A stretch of DNA of 64,000 nucleotides from Bacteroidetes bacterium GWF2_35_48. Lineage in GTDB: Bacteria; Bacteroidota; Bacteroidia; Bacteroidales; GWF2-35-48. The notes beneath the pieces are model-generated. The model had not been told where the DNA came from. It did not search any database and saw only the letters and a list, made by a program, of their open reading frames with translations. A program made the position numbers and the translations under genes. This document shows, piece by piece, positions 44,810 through 54,516 of the stretch. Numbering within the stretch: the stretch's first letter is position 1; each line of letters starts with the position of its first letter. The stretch covers positions 1 through 64,000 of the forward strand of contig MEOG01000097.1 in NCBI GenBank assembly GCA_001769125.1, in the 5' to 3' direction.

Positions 44810-45833
44810 TTTACATACCATTAAAAACCATATCAGTACACCCGTGAAAATCGGTTCTGTATTTATATTAATTTGTCTGCTTATTTCGGTAGTTGCATTG
44901 TTTACAAATTCCACGGTGAAAGATGAGAAAGATAAAGCCTTTCAACAGGAAATAAATCAGAAATACGCTGTTTTTGCATTACCACTGCCCGATAAATATG
45001 ATTTTGCAGGCGAAGATGTGCCAATGGGTAATTTTGATGTTCGTGAAGCCTTTGACAGGGAACTTTTGGTAAATGTCTATTGGCAATCACAAACGCTTCT
45101 TTTCTTTAAAAGGGCAAACAGATATTTTTCTGTGATAGAGCCAATACTTAAACAAAATGATGTTCCGGACGATATGAAATATCTTGCAGTTGTTGAAAGC
45201 GGACTAATGAATGTTACATCACCAGCTGGAGCTAAAGGTGTATGGCAATTTATTGAAGTGGCAGCAAAACAGTATAAACTGGAAGTCAGCAATGAAGTTG
45301 ACGAAAGATATCATCTTGAAAAATCAACACAGGCTGCATGCCGGTATTTTCAGGATTCATATAAAATTTTTAAAAGCTGGACATTGGTTGCAGCTTCATA
45401 TAATATAGGAATGGGCGCTTTGCAAAAGCAAACTTCTGCTCAAAATGTTTCTTCTTTTTATGATTTGCATACAAATGAAGAAACTTCACGGTATATTTAC
45501 AGAATACTTGCAGTGAAATACATCATGGAAAACCCTCGCAGAGCAGGTTTTCATTTCAGGAAAAAAGATTTGTATCCTCATATTCCTTTAAATGAAGTTA
45601 AAGTTGACACCAGTATTTCCGACCTTATTGCTTTTGCAGAAAAGCAGGGTGTCAATTATAAAATGCTCAAATATTTTAATCCCTGGCTCAGAAAAACTTC
45701 GTTGAACGTAAAAAGCGGTAATTCCTATTTTATTAAGATACCGGCTTCGGATTTCAGAACCATTCGTATTGAAGATGGAGAATTTCCTGCCGATTCAGCC
45801 ATTTCAGCTCCCTCTCAAAAGCCTGTTGAATAA
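44796..45833 (+). CDS. Membrane-anchored lytic transglycosylase
   Basis: 345 residues. One N-terminal membrane helix (about 16-36), then an SLT domain (about 95-235): catalytic Glu in AVVESGLMNVTSPAGAKGVWQ near residue 132 and VAASYNIGMGAL near 200. The C-terminus (about 270-325) has a weak LysM-like unit. It cuts glycan strands of peptidoglycan, perhaps to make room for the export channel. Overlaps the preceding gene by 14 bp. Confidence 0.87.
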   Translation: MLKIDLHTIKNHISTPVKIGSVFILICLLISVVALFTNSTVKDEKDKAFQQEINQKYAVFALPLPDKYDFAGEDVPMGNFDVREAFDRELLVNVYWQSQTLLFFKRANRYFSVIEPILKQNDVPDDMKYLAVVESGLMNVTSPAGAKGVWQFIEVAAKQYKLEVSNEVDERYHLEKSTQAACRYFQDSYKIFKSWTLVAASYNIGMGALQKQTSAQNVSSFYDLHTNEETSRYIYRILAVKYIMENPRRAGFHFRKKDLYPHIPLNEVKVDTSISDLIAFAEKQGVNYKMLKYFNPWLRKTSLNVKSGNSYFIKIPASDFRTIRIEDGEFPADSAISAPSQKPVE

Positions 45834-45835
45834 TT

Positions 45836-48694
45836 ATGTGTCCCTTTTCAGATAATCATACAGAAAATCACAATTGCATCGAAGTTTATGGCGCGCGCGT
45901 TCATAATCTTAAAAACATTGATGTAATAATTCCACGCGACAAACTTGTTGTAATTACCGGACTCAGTGGCAGTGGTAAATCTTCGCTTGCATTTGATACA
46001 ATTTATGCAGAAGGTCAAAGACGATATATTGAAACTTTTTCTGCCTATGCGCGTCAGTTTCTTGGAAAACTTGAACGACCTGATGTGGATAAAATTACCG
46101 GACTTAGTCCTGTTATATCCATTGAGCAAAAATCTTCAATTAAAAATCCCCGTTCAACTGTTGGAACGATCACTGAAATATATGATTTTCTGAGGCTTCT
46201 TTTTGCACGATCCTCTGATGCGTATTCGTATATTACTAATGAGAAAATGGTTAAATATACCGATGAGCAAATCATTGATTTAATATATAAAAATTTTGAC
46301 GGAAAGAAAACATCAATTCTTGCTCCTGTTGTACGTGGGCGAAAAGGGCATTATAAGGAATTGTTTGAACAGATTTTAAAAAAAGGTTTTTTATATGCGC
46401 GTATTGATGGTAAGATTACTGAATTGCGCTATGGATTGAAGGTTGACAGGTATAAGGTACATTCAATTGAGATTGTAATTGATAAATTAATTGTCAATCC
46501 AGAAAGCCTTACCCGTTTGAAAGAATCTGTGAAAACAGCCATGAAATATGGTAAGGGAATAACAATGATTTTGAACACTGAAACCGAAGATACACGTTTT
46601 TTCAGCAGGCAGTTGATGTGTCCGACATCCGGGATTTCTTACGATGAACCGGAACCTTATACTTTTTCTTTCAATTCTCCGAAAGGGGCATGCGCAAAAT
46701 GTAATGGACTTGGTACTATTAATGAAATAGATCTTGAAAAAATTATTCCAAAACCAAAATTAAGTATTGGAAAAGGAGGCATTGCGCCCATAGGCCCTTA
46801 TAAAAATTCATTGATTTTCTGGCAACTTGAGGCAATATCAAAAAAATATAATTTTAACATAAATACGACTCCTGTAGAAAAAATACCCGAGGCTGCAATG
46901 AATGTGATATTGTATGGATCGAACGAGCCTTTGATTTTGCATAACACACCTCTCGGATATTCTTCAAATTATATGGTAAACTATGAAGGTATTGCCAATT
47001 ATATTTCGAATACGCAAACAGATAACCCTTCAAAAACAGCGCAGAACTGGGCAAGTAGCTTTATTAAGGAAATCAATTGTCCCGAATGTAATGGTTATCG
47101 CCTGAAAAAAGAAGCCTTGTATTTCAGATTCGGAGAAAAAAATATTTCTGAGTTGGCAGCCATGGATGTGCTTGATTTATCAAGCTGGTTTGGAACTATA
47201 GAAGAGCAATTATCTGCTAAACAAAAATCTATTGCTAAAGAAATAATTAAAGAAATACGTACACGTTTAAAATTTCTGTTAAATGTAGGATTGGGCTATC
47301 TGTCATTGAATAGAAGCTCTCGCAGCCTTTCAGGAGGAGAAAGCCAAAGAATAAGGCTGGCAACGCAAATCGGATCACAATTGGTAAACGTATTGTATAT
47401 ACTTGATGAACCAAGCATCGGACTGCACCAGCGCGACAATCTGAAATTGATTCATTCTCTGAAAAGTTTGCGCGATTCTGGAAATTCGGTAATTGTTGTC
47501 GAGCACGATAAAGAAACAATTCTTGCTGCCGATTATGTTGTAGATGTTGGACCTCATGCAGGCTTAAACGGCGGTCATGTTGTTTTTTCAGGTATACCAG
47601 ATGATTTGCTTAATTCGGAAACGATTACTGCAAAGTATTTGAAGAATGAAATGCAGATTGAAGTTCCATCTGAAAGAAGAAAAGGAAATGGAACTTTTTT
47701 GTATATAAATGGAGCAGCCGGGAATAATCTGAAAAATGTTTCTGTCAAGCTTCCTCTTGGCACAATGATATGTGTTACCGGAGTTTCCGGAAGCGGTAAA
47801 TCATCTTTAATCAATTCTACTTTGTATCCAGTTCTTTGTAATTATTTTTACCGAACAAACAGAAACAGTCTGGAATACAAATCTATTGAAGGCATTGAAA
47901 ATATTGATAAAGTAATTGAGGTTAATCAGGCACCTATCGGAAAAACGCCGCGTTCAAATCCTGCAACTTATACAGATGTTTTCAGCGATGTTCGGAAATT
48001 GTTTGAGTCTTTGCCTGAATCAAAAGTAAGGGGATATAAGCTGGGCCGTTTTTCATTTAATGTAAAAGGAGGCAGATGTGAAACCTGCAAGGGAGCAGGA
48101 GTGAAGACCCTTGAGATGAATTTCCTTCCCGACGTTTATGTGATGTGTGATGAATGTTATGGAAAAAGATACAATCGTGAAACGCTAGAAGTCCGGTATC
48201 GGGGAAAATCAATTTCAGATGTGCTCGATATGACTATTTGTAATGCACGTGAATTGTTTGAAAATATTCCGGCAATAGCTCACAAATTACAAACATTATG
48301 CGATGTGGGTCTGGGCTATATAAAGCTTGGACAGCCATCTACCACACTTTCGGGAGGAGAATCGCAACGCGTAAAACTTGCGACAGAACTTGCAAAAAAA
48401 GATACAGGGAAAACGCTTTATATTCTTGATGAACCAACTACCGGTCTTCATTTTGAAGATATCCGAATATTACTTATCGTTTTGAACAGACTGGTTGAAA
48501 AAGGTAACACAATAATCGTAATTGAGCACAACCTTGACGTGATAAAAGTTGCAGATTATATAATAGACCTCGGTCCGGAAGGAGGAAAAGAAGGAGGACA
48601 AGTTATTGCTTCCGGGACACCTGAGGAGGTTTGTAAAAAGAATCAGGGCTACACAGCAAAATATCTCTCAAAAGAAATTTATCAGAAAGTTTAA
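45836..48694 (+). CDS. uvrA: Excinuclease ABC subunit A
   Basis: 952 residues, normal length. Damage-recognition ATPase of nucleotide excision repair. Two ABC units: Walker [10 protein letters not shown] near 43 and GVSGSGKSS near 651, signature LSGGESQR twice, and DEP Walker B ends ([18 protein letters not shown]). The second zinc finger is complete (CETCKGAG...CDECYG). The first reads CPTSG...CAKCNG, with Ser for one Cys; I recall this as usual in Bacteroidota UvrA. Start is 2 bp after the transglycosylase stop. Confidence 0.97.
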   Translation: MCPFSDNHTENHNCIEVYGARVHNLKNIDVIIPRDKLVVITGLSGSGKSSLAFDTIYAEGQRRYIETFSAYARQFLGKLERPDVDKITGLSPVISIEQKSSIKNPRSTVGTITEIYDFLRLLFARSSDAYSYITNEKMVKYTDEQIIDLIYKNFDGKKTSILAPVVRGRKGHYKELFEQILKKGFLYARIDGKITELRYGLKVDRYKVHSIEIVIDKLIVNPESLTRLKESVKTAMKYGKGITMILNTETEDTRFFSRQLMCPTSGISYDEPEPYTFSFNSPKGACAKCNGLGTINEIDLEKIIPKPKLSIGKGGIAPIGPYKNSLIFWQLEAISKKYNFNINTTPVEKIPEAAMNVILYGSNEPLILHNTPLGYSSNYMVNYEGIANYISNTQTDNPSKTAQNWASSFIKEINCPECNGYRLKKEALYFRFGEKNISELAAMDVLDLSSWFGTIEEQLSAKQKSIAKEIIKEIRTRLKFLLNVGLGYLSLNRSSRSLSGGESQRIRLATQIGSQLVNVLYILDEPSIGLHQRDNLKLIHSLKSLRDSGNSVIVVEHDKETILAADYVVDVGPHAGLNGGHVVFSGIPDDLLNSETITAKYLKNEMQIEVPSERRKGNGTFLYINGAAGNNLKNVSVKLPLGTMICVTGVSGSGKSSLINSTLYPVLCNYFYRTNRNSLEYKSIEGIENIDKVIEVNQAPIGKTPRSNPATYTDVFSDVRKLFESLPESKVRGYKLGRFSFNVKGGRCETCKGAGVKTLEMNFLPDVYVMCDECYGKRYNRETLEVRYRGKSISDVLDMTICNARELFENIPAIAHKLQTLCDVGLGYIKLGQPSTTLSGGESQRVKLATELAKKDTGKTLYILDEPTTGLHFEDIRILLIVLNRLVEKGNTIIVIEHNLDVIKVADYIIDLGPEGGKEGGQVIASGTPEEVCKKNQGYTAKYLSKEIYQKV

Positions 48695-48769
48695 TGAAGT
48701 TGATGCGCTGACTTTGGAAAAAATAGTTGGGTTGATTTATTCTTAATATTAAGCCTAGGGTACGATTTT

Positions 48770-48875
48770 GTTGCAGGTTAAAAGGGTTGCAAGTTAACCG
48801 CAGGGTGGTTGAGCCTGTCGAAATCAGCCTGTCGAAACCTGAGTTCCGAGTTGCCTGCAACCTGCAACCTGCAAC
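48770..48875. repeat. Modular repeat with GTTGCAGG/CCTGCAAC arms
   Basis: Left GTTGCAGG (48770-48777), three CCTGCAAC copies on the right (48854-48875), and two AGCCTGTCGAA cores in the middle. It fills part of the 388-bp gap 48695-49082. The rest of that gap is AT-rich, with a TATTTTTG box at 49042-49049 before the cyanophycinase gene. Confidence 0.65.
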
Positions 48876-49082
48876 CCCAAATCTCTCCCAGTAAAATTAC
48901 ATGTTCACCAATCTTACATAAACGTTTCATTTTTTATGACGAATGTATTGTTTACGTAAATAAACTTTTCATTTTATGTTATTAACATTTAGAGTTTCAT
49001 AACTTTTAGTGAATATTATATTTTCCAATATCAATTTTATTTATTTTTGAACATTTTGTTATCAAAATTACATTAGAAGTAT

Positions 49083-49952
49083 ATGGAACATAAAAGAAGT
49101 TTTTTAATCCTCATTGGTGGCGCAGAAGATAAAACCGGGAATAAAGAGGTATTAAAGAAGGTAATGGAGATTTCCGGTGCAAAAACAATAACTATTGTAC
49201 CATCTGCTTCTTCATACCCCGATGAAGTTTTCAGGGGTTATGAACACGCTTTTCGTGATTTAGGTGCAAGCAATATTTTCAACCTTGATATTCGTTATGC
49301 TGATGAGGCAGGAAGAGAGGAATTTGCTGCCATGATTGACAAATCAGAATTGATTTTTTTTGGAGGGGGTGATCAGGTGAAACTAGTGGAAATATTCTCT
49401 GGGACACCTTTGCTTGAAAAAATTAAAGAGCGTTTTTACAATGGGACTTTATGTTTAGCGGGTACCAGTGCGGGAGCTGCGGCTGCAAGCAATCCCATGT
49501 TGTACGACGGAGATTATAAAGGATTTCACAAAGGCTCTGTAAATTCCAGTAATGGCTTTGGTTTTCTTGAAGACATTACGGTTGATACTCATTTCCTTAA
49601 CAGGGAACGCATTTCCCGTTTAGTGCAGTATTTATCTGCAGGCAACAGCTCCAAAGGAATTGGCTTGGATGAAGATACGGCAATTGTAATTTCTCCCGAC
49701 CTTCAATTTGAAGTAATCGGAAGTGGAATGGTTACGTTGATAAATACCGATCGTGTTACTTTCAGTAATTATAAAGAAGTTGAACAAACCCAGATGTACA
49801 GCGTGAACAATCTGCGAATGAGCTTTTTTGCAGCAGGAACGGTATTCAGCCTTAAACGCTGGGTTGTGTTAAAAAATGCAGAAATCAAAAAAAAAGATTC
49901 TGGAGAAAGCTCCGTTAATTATTTTCCTTCTTCTTTTGTTTATAATAATTGA
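49083..49952 (+). CDS. cphB: Cyanophycinase-like S51 peptidase
   Basis: 289 residues. Cleaves Asp-Arg dipeptides from cyanophycin. GGAEDKTG near residue 12 and the nucleophile motif LAGTSAGAAAAS near 128 (Ser) are the family marks, followed by GFGFLEDITVDTHF near 156. No cyanophycin synthetase gene is in the window, so a role on imported or internal polymer, or on another peptide, is open. Confidence 0.88.
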   Translation: MEHKRSFLILIGGAEDKTGNKEVLKKVMEISGAKTITIVPSASSYPDEVFRGYEHAFRDLGASNIFNLDIRYADEAGREEFAAMIDKSELIFFGGGDQVKLVEIFSGTPLLEKIKERFYNGTLCLAGTSAGAAAASNPMLYDGDYKGFHKGSVNSSNGFGFLEDITVDTHFLNRERISRLVQYLSAGNSSKGIGLDEDTAIVISPDLQFEVIGSGMVTLINTDRVTFSNYKEVEQTQMYSVNNLRMSFFAAGTVFSLKRWVVLKNAEIKKKDSGESSVNYFPSSFVYNN

Positions 49953-50061
49953 GATATAAATTTTACAGGGGGATTTCGACTTCGCTCAATCACCCTGTAA
50001 ACCTTCAACTATCCCAATGAACCCAATTTGAAAATTCACAACAACTCCAAACCTTTACAAT

Positions 50062-51477
50062 TTGACACGAAAAAAAAATAAATATCCCATTCTTCAGCAT
50101 CTTGAAATTATTGATGTTGCCGCAGAAGGAAATGCTATTGCTAAAACGGAAGACAACATTATAGTTTTTGTTCCTGGTGTTATTCCCGGCGATATTGTTG
50201 ATGTTCAGATAACACGAAAGAGAAAAAGTTTCAGAGAGGGCTACCCTGTTTTTTTTCACAAATATTCTGAAAAGAGAATTGAGCCTTTTTGTCCCCATTT
50301 TGGTACGTGTGGAGGGTGTAAGTGGCAAAATCTTCCTTATTCGGAGCAACTTTTTTATAAGCAAAAGCAGGTCACAGACACATTAAAGCATATCGGACAT
50401 ATTGAAGTATCTGAAATAAATCCCATTTTAGGTTCTGAAAAACAAACAGAATACAGAAACAAACTTGAATTTACTTTTTCAAATAAACGGTGGCTAAATA
50501 AAGAAGATATACCTGAAAATGGCGATTTTTCTTCAATTCCGATGAATGGTCTTGGGTTTCATATTCCGAAAATGTTTGATAAAGTTCTTGATATTTCCCA
50601 TTGCGCTTTGCAGAAAGAACCTTCAAATAAAATTCGACTTGCGATAAAAAAATATGCTCTTGAAAATAATCTTTCTTTCTTTGATTTAAGAAAACAGGAG
50701 GGCTTTTTAAGAAATCTGATAATTCGCAGCACTGATGGAGCCGATTTAATGGTTATCCTCGTTTTATTTTATGACCATCCGGATAAGGAAAAATTGCTTG
50801 ATTTTATTGCAACTGCTTTTCCTGAAATTACTTCATTTTTTTATGTTATTAACAGCAAAGCAAACGATTCAATTGCTGATTTAACACCCGTTCTTTACAA
50901 GGGCATGCCTCATATCACAGAAAAAATGGAGAGCTTGCAATTTAAAATTGGTCCAAAATCATTTTTTCAAACTAATTCGCAACAGGCTTATCGGCTTTAT
51001 TCTGTTACGCGCGATTTTGCAGGTTTAACAGGAAATGAAACGGTTTATGATTTATATACAGGGACAGGAACAATTGCCAATTTTATTGCAAGAAATGCAA
51101 AAAAAGTAATTGGAATAGAATACATTCCTGAAGCGATTGAGGATGCCAAAGAAAATTCAACCCTGAATAATATTCTTAATACTACATTTTTTGCAGGCGA
51201 TATGAAAGATTTGCTTTCAGATGCTTTTATAAGAGAAAATGGTAGTCCTGACATTATTATTTTAGACCCACCCAGAGCAGGAATACATGAAAATGTAATA
51301 AAAGTGGTATTAAATGCTGCTCCTGATAAAATAGTTTACGTAAGCTGTAACCCCGCGACCCAAGCCCGGGATATTTTTCTTCTTGCCGATAAATATTACA
51401 TAGAAAAAGTGCAACCGGTTGATATGTTTCCGCATACACATCATGTTGAAAATGTAGTGTTACTTATGAAAAAATGA
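50062..51477 (+). CDS. rlmD: 23S rRNA m5U1939-type methyltransferase
   Basis: 471 residues. TRAM domain (about 15-70), iron-sulfur cysteines in CPHFGTCGGCKWQ near 75 with a later Cys, and a SAM domain: YDLYTGTGTIANFI near 330, ILDPPRAGIHE near 396 and the catalytic YVSCNPATQARD near 426. The RumA/RlmD family is certain; which uridine is modified is by analogy. No ATG fits the start; the first usable codon is TTG at 50062, in-frame stops lying just upstream. Confidence 0.9.
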   Translation: MTRKKNKYPILQHLEIIDVAAEGNAIAKTEDNIIVFVPGVIPGDIVDVQITRKRKSFREGYPVFFHKYSEKRIEPFCPHFGTCGGCKWQNLPYSEQLFYKQKQVTDTLKHIGHIEVSEINPILGSEKQTEYRNKLEFTFSNKRWLNKEDIPENGDFSSIPMNGLGFHIPKMFDKVLDISHCALQKEPSNKIRLAIKKYALENNLSFFDLRKQEGFLRNLIIRSTDGADLMVILVLFYDHPDKEKLLDFIATAFPEITSFFYVINSKANDSIADLTPVLYKGMPHITEKMESLQFKIGPKSFFQTNSQQAYRLYSVTRDFAGLTGNETVYDLYTGTGTIANFIARNAKKVIGIEYIPEAIEDAKENSTLNNILNTTFFAGDMKDLLSDAFIRENGSPDIIILDPPRAGIHENVIKVVLNAAPDKIVYVSCNPATQARDIFLLADKYYIEKVQPVDMFPHTHHVENVVLLMKK

Positions 51478-51498
51478 ATTTGAGCAATGATTCAAATC

Positions 51499-51528
51499 TT
51501 GCTGATTGTAATAATAATATTATATTTG
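51499..51528 (+). promoter_or_regulatory. Promoter of the PD40/SPOR gene
   Basis: TTG at 51499-51501, a 19-bp spacer, TATATTTG at 51521-51528: full Bacteroidota consensus, about 40 bp before the start codon. Confidence 0.7.
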
Positions 51529-51571
51529 CATTTTTCTAGGATATTTAATAATTATTTATCTTTTACTAAAC

Positions 51572-54439
51572 ATGAGAAAATTTCTTTTTTTCTTAATACT
51601 TTTACTTATTTCTACTGGTATTTCTTTTACCCAAAATATTTCTACTATTAAAAATTTATTTAAAGATGCCGATTATGATATTTCTCAGGAAGATTATGAA
51701 ATTGCACTTAACAAATTATTACGAATTTATAAATATGATTCTTTAAATGCGAATGTTAATTATTTGATTGGATTATGTTTTGTTAATACAATCAATAAGA
51801 AAACCGAAGCGCTTAAGTATCTTAGCCATTCAGTAACACAATTAACCCCGGCTTACAAACAAGGCATGTTTGAAGAAAAAAAAGCACCTTATGATGCCTT
51901 GTTATTATACGGTGATGCCTTATCCAGAAATCTTGAATTTGAGAAGGCAATGGATCAGTATTTTGTGTTCAAAGCAAAAGTTAATCAGCGGGATATTGAA
52001 AAATTAAATGAGGCAGATAGAAAAATCCGTAACTGTGAATTTGCAAAAGTGCTTATAAAATATCCTGTGGGGTTTAACAAACAAATTATACCGGGACTAA
52101 GCTCCGGTGTTTCAGATTATAATCCTGTTGTAACTCCTGATGAGTCTTCAATTTTTTTTACTTCAGAACAATTGACCGGTAAAAGAACCGACGAGAGACG
52201 AATTTATTATTCATATAAAAAAGGAGATAAATGGCTTCCTTCTCAAAATATTACCGAAGTTATAGGTTCTGATTATACCTTAGCCACTGTATTTTTATCT
52301 TCTAATGGTAAAACACTTTTGTTCTGTGATGATGATGAAAGTAAACAGTCAATCTATGAATCGAAATTAGAGATGAAAAGATGGCGTACTCCGAAAAGAA
52401 TGATGAAAAAAATAAATTCTGGAGGAAGCCAGTCTTTTGCCTCAATGACCAAAAATGAAAAAATTATTTATTTTTCGAGTAACAGAAAAGGCGGTTATGG
52501 CGGTTATGATATTTATAAAATTGAGAAAAAAGGAGGGGACTGGACAGAACCTATTAATATGGGCCCTAAGGTAAATACGCCCTACAATGATATTAATCCG
52601 ATCATTAATACGGAAGGCTCCCGGTTAGTTTTTGCCTCCGAAGGTTTATCGAGCATGGGAGGATATGATTTATTTTACGTAGAGCTTCAAAAGGATGGTA
52701 TTTGTTCTGAACCTATGAATTTTGGCTATCCTGTTAATACTCCCGGAGATAATACTTACATCTGGCCAAATGAAGATGGATGTTCCGGTTATATGTTTTT
52801 TACTGACCCAAATACAACAACCGAATACGATCTTTACAGGGTTACAATTGTCCCTAATAAAGAAATATCTTTTGCTTTTTCTGATCTGGATAAAATGGCA
52901 TCCCAATATCTTGATACAGGAAAAATTGCTGAATTAAAACAGAAAATTACTCCTGACGATACAACTCACACTGATATTTTACCAGCAGAAAGCGATACCT
53001 CTACTTTAATGACTATTTTAATTAAAGTTACAAAAAATCCTTTGGAATCTTCATATCTGAGAGAAATAGAGGGGGTAAAGGCTTACCGTTGCGCTGACGG
53101 AACAATCAGGTATTATTATGGTCAGTATTACAGGTTTGAAGATGCAGCACGTGATTTCGATAAAATATTGAAAGTAGGTTTTTATTCAGCGCAGCTTAAA
53201 AATGTTAGTGAAGACACGCTCTATTTTCATGCAAGTTCTGATCTTTATTTTACAGAGGATCATCTTTCCGATAGTAATAATTTAATTACGGAAGATAACT
53301 CGAAAAATGAAATAAAAAATCAATCTGATGATAGTAAAAAGGGAAAAGATATTCAATCTGAAAATGAAATAGAGAAACAAAAACAGGTTGAACAGGACCA
53401 AAAAAATAAAGAGATTGAAAAGCAAAAAATTGCAGAGGAAAATAAGTTGAAAAAAGAGCAAGAGCTTATAAAGAAAAATGAAGATGTTGAAAAGAAAAAG
53501 GATAAAGTTAAAATATACAATGAAACGGATGGCAAGTTTTTGAATGATATTACTGAGCAATTGTTGAATGCAGAAGATGATATTTTTACAATTCAGATAG
53601 CCACAGTGGCTAAAACCGGGAACGCAAAATATTTACAAAATGTTTCCTATGCAACGGAGCACGAATGTAAAGACGGAATGGTTCGTTACACAACAGGAGT
53701 GTTTAAAAGCGAGCAGGAAGCTGCTGCAGAATTGCGAAAATTAAGACAAGCCGGGTATAAAGATGCTTACGTTATCAATTTTAAAAAATTAAAATCTAAA
53801 TTTTATAACGAGGAAGATATTTCAGATCATATTCGTACTTACAATTTGAAACCTATTGTTTTGGAAGCTATTACTGAAGAAACACGCTTGTATTCAATAC
53901 AGATTGCTTCTTCAATTAAACAGGCTCCCGATGGCTATTTCTCTGAATTACCAAATGTAAAGGAAAAGCAAACGCCTAACGGATATTTTAAATATTATTA
54001 CGGAAAATTTAAGGGATATCCAGAAGCAAAAGCAGAAGTTGAAAAAGCAAGAAATTTGGGATATAAAGACGCTTTTATTATTAAATATTCTGAAGCAGAC
54101 AGAGATGTTTCAAGCGAAACAAAGGATGTTAAAACAGATGTTACTGTAGAAAAATCCAGCGAAACGGATGACAAAAATAAAGACGATTCTAAAGTAAATG
54201 CTGCTTCAGAAATTACAGGTACTTATACAATACAAGTAGCTTCTTCTAAAAAACGCGCTGCAACTTCTTACTTCAAAGGATTAGAAATAGTGGAAATTGA
54301 AGGAAATAATGGCTGGTTTATTTACATTTCAGGAAGCTATGATTCGCTGAAAGATGCGCGTGCAGCACTTAAAAAAGTGGTAAAGATCGGCTTCGATGAT
54401 GCGTTTATAAATCGCTCTTCAAAGTATAATAAAGAATAA
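51572..54439 (+). CDS. TPR/PD40 propeller protein with four SPOR-like repeats
   Basis: 955 residues. Signal peptide (MRKFLFFLILLLISTGISFTQ), TPR-like helices (about 25-160), PD40 propeller blades (about 180-430, IYFSSNRKGGYGGYDIY type). Then SPOR-like units near 485-545, 670-735, 765-835 and 890-950 (patterns IQIATVAKTGN, IQIASSIKQAP, IQVASSKKRAA, each with YYYGKF-like and GYKDAFI). A Lys/Glu-rich coiled coil spans about 590-650. The front half is built like the PorE-like protein at 6729-9086, but SPOR units replace the OmpA anchor. Both domains bind peptidoglycan. Confidence 0.8.
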   Translation: MRKFLFFLILLLISTGISFTQNISTIKNLFKDADYDISQEDYEIALNKLLRIYKYDSLNANVNYLIGLCFVNTINKKTEALKYLSHSVTQLTPAYKQGMFEEKKAPYDALLLYGDALSRNLEFEKAMDQYFVFKAKVNQRDIEKLNEADRKIRNCEFAKVLIKYPVGFNKQIIPGLSSGVSDYNPVVTPDESSIFFTSEQLTGKRTDERRIYYSYKKGDKWLPSQNITEVIGSDYTLATVFLSSNGKTLLFCDDDESKQSIYESKLEMKRWRTPKRMMKKINSGGSQSFASMTKNEKIIYFSSNRKGGYGGYDIYKIEKKGGDWTEPINMGPKVNTPYNDINPIINTEGSRLVFASEGLSSMGGYDLFYVELQKDGICSEPMNFGYPVNTPGDNTYIWPNEDGCSGYMFFTDPNTTTEYDLYRVTIVPNKEISFAFSDLDKMASQYLDTGKIAELKQKITPDDTTHTDILPAESDTSTLMTILIKVTKNPLESSYLREIEGVKAYRCADGTIRYYYGQYYRFEDAARDFDKILKVGFYSAQLKNVSEDTLYFHASSDLYFTEDHLSDSNNLITEDNSKNEIKNQSDDSKKGKDIQSENEIEKQKQVEQDQKNKEIEKQKIAEENKLKKEQELIKKNEDVEKKKDKVKIYNETDGKFLNDITEQLLNAEDDIFTIQIATVAKTGNAKYLQNVSYATEHECKDGMVRYTTGVFKSEQEAAAELRKLRQAGYKDAYVINFKKLKSKFYNEEDISDHIRTYNLKPIVLEAITEETRLYSIQIASSIKQAPDGYFSELPNVKEKQTPNGYFKYYYGKFKGYPEAKAEVEKARNLGYKDAFIIKYSEADRDVSSETKDVKTDVTVEKSSETDDKNKDDSKVNAASEITGTYTIQVASSKKRAATSYFKGLEIVEIEGNNGWFIYISGSYDSLKDARAALKKVVKIGFDDAFINRSSKYNKE

Positions 54440-54455
54440 TTTTTCATGAAAATCT

Positions 54456-54505
54456 AAACCTGTGTTTATTTCTATTTCTCTAAATAGAGAAAAACACAGG
54501 TTTTT
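54456..54505 (+). terminator. Long intrinsic terminator
   Basis: AAACCTGTGTTT pairs with AAACACAGGTTT, with an inner CTATTT/AAATAG stem, then a T-run. It lies between the PD40/SPOR gene and the exonuclease fusion gene. Confidence 0.85.
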
Positions 54506-54516
54506 ATTTATACATT

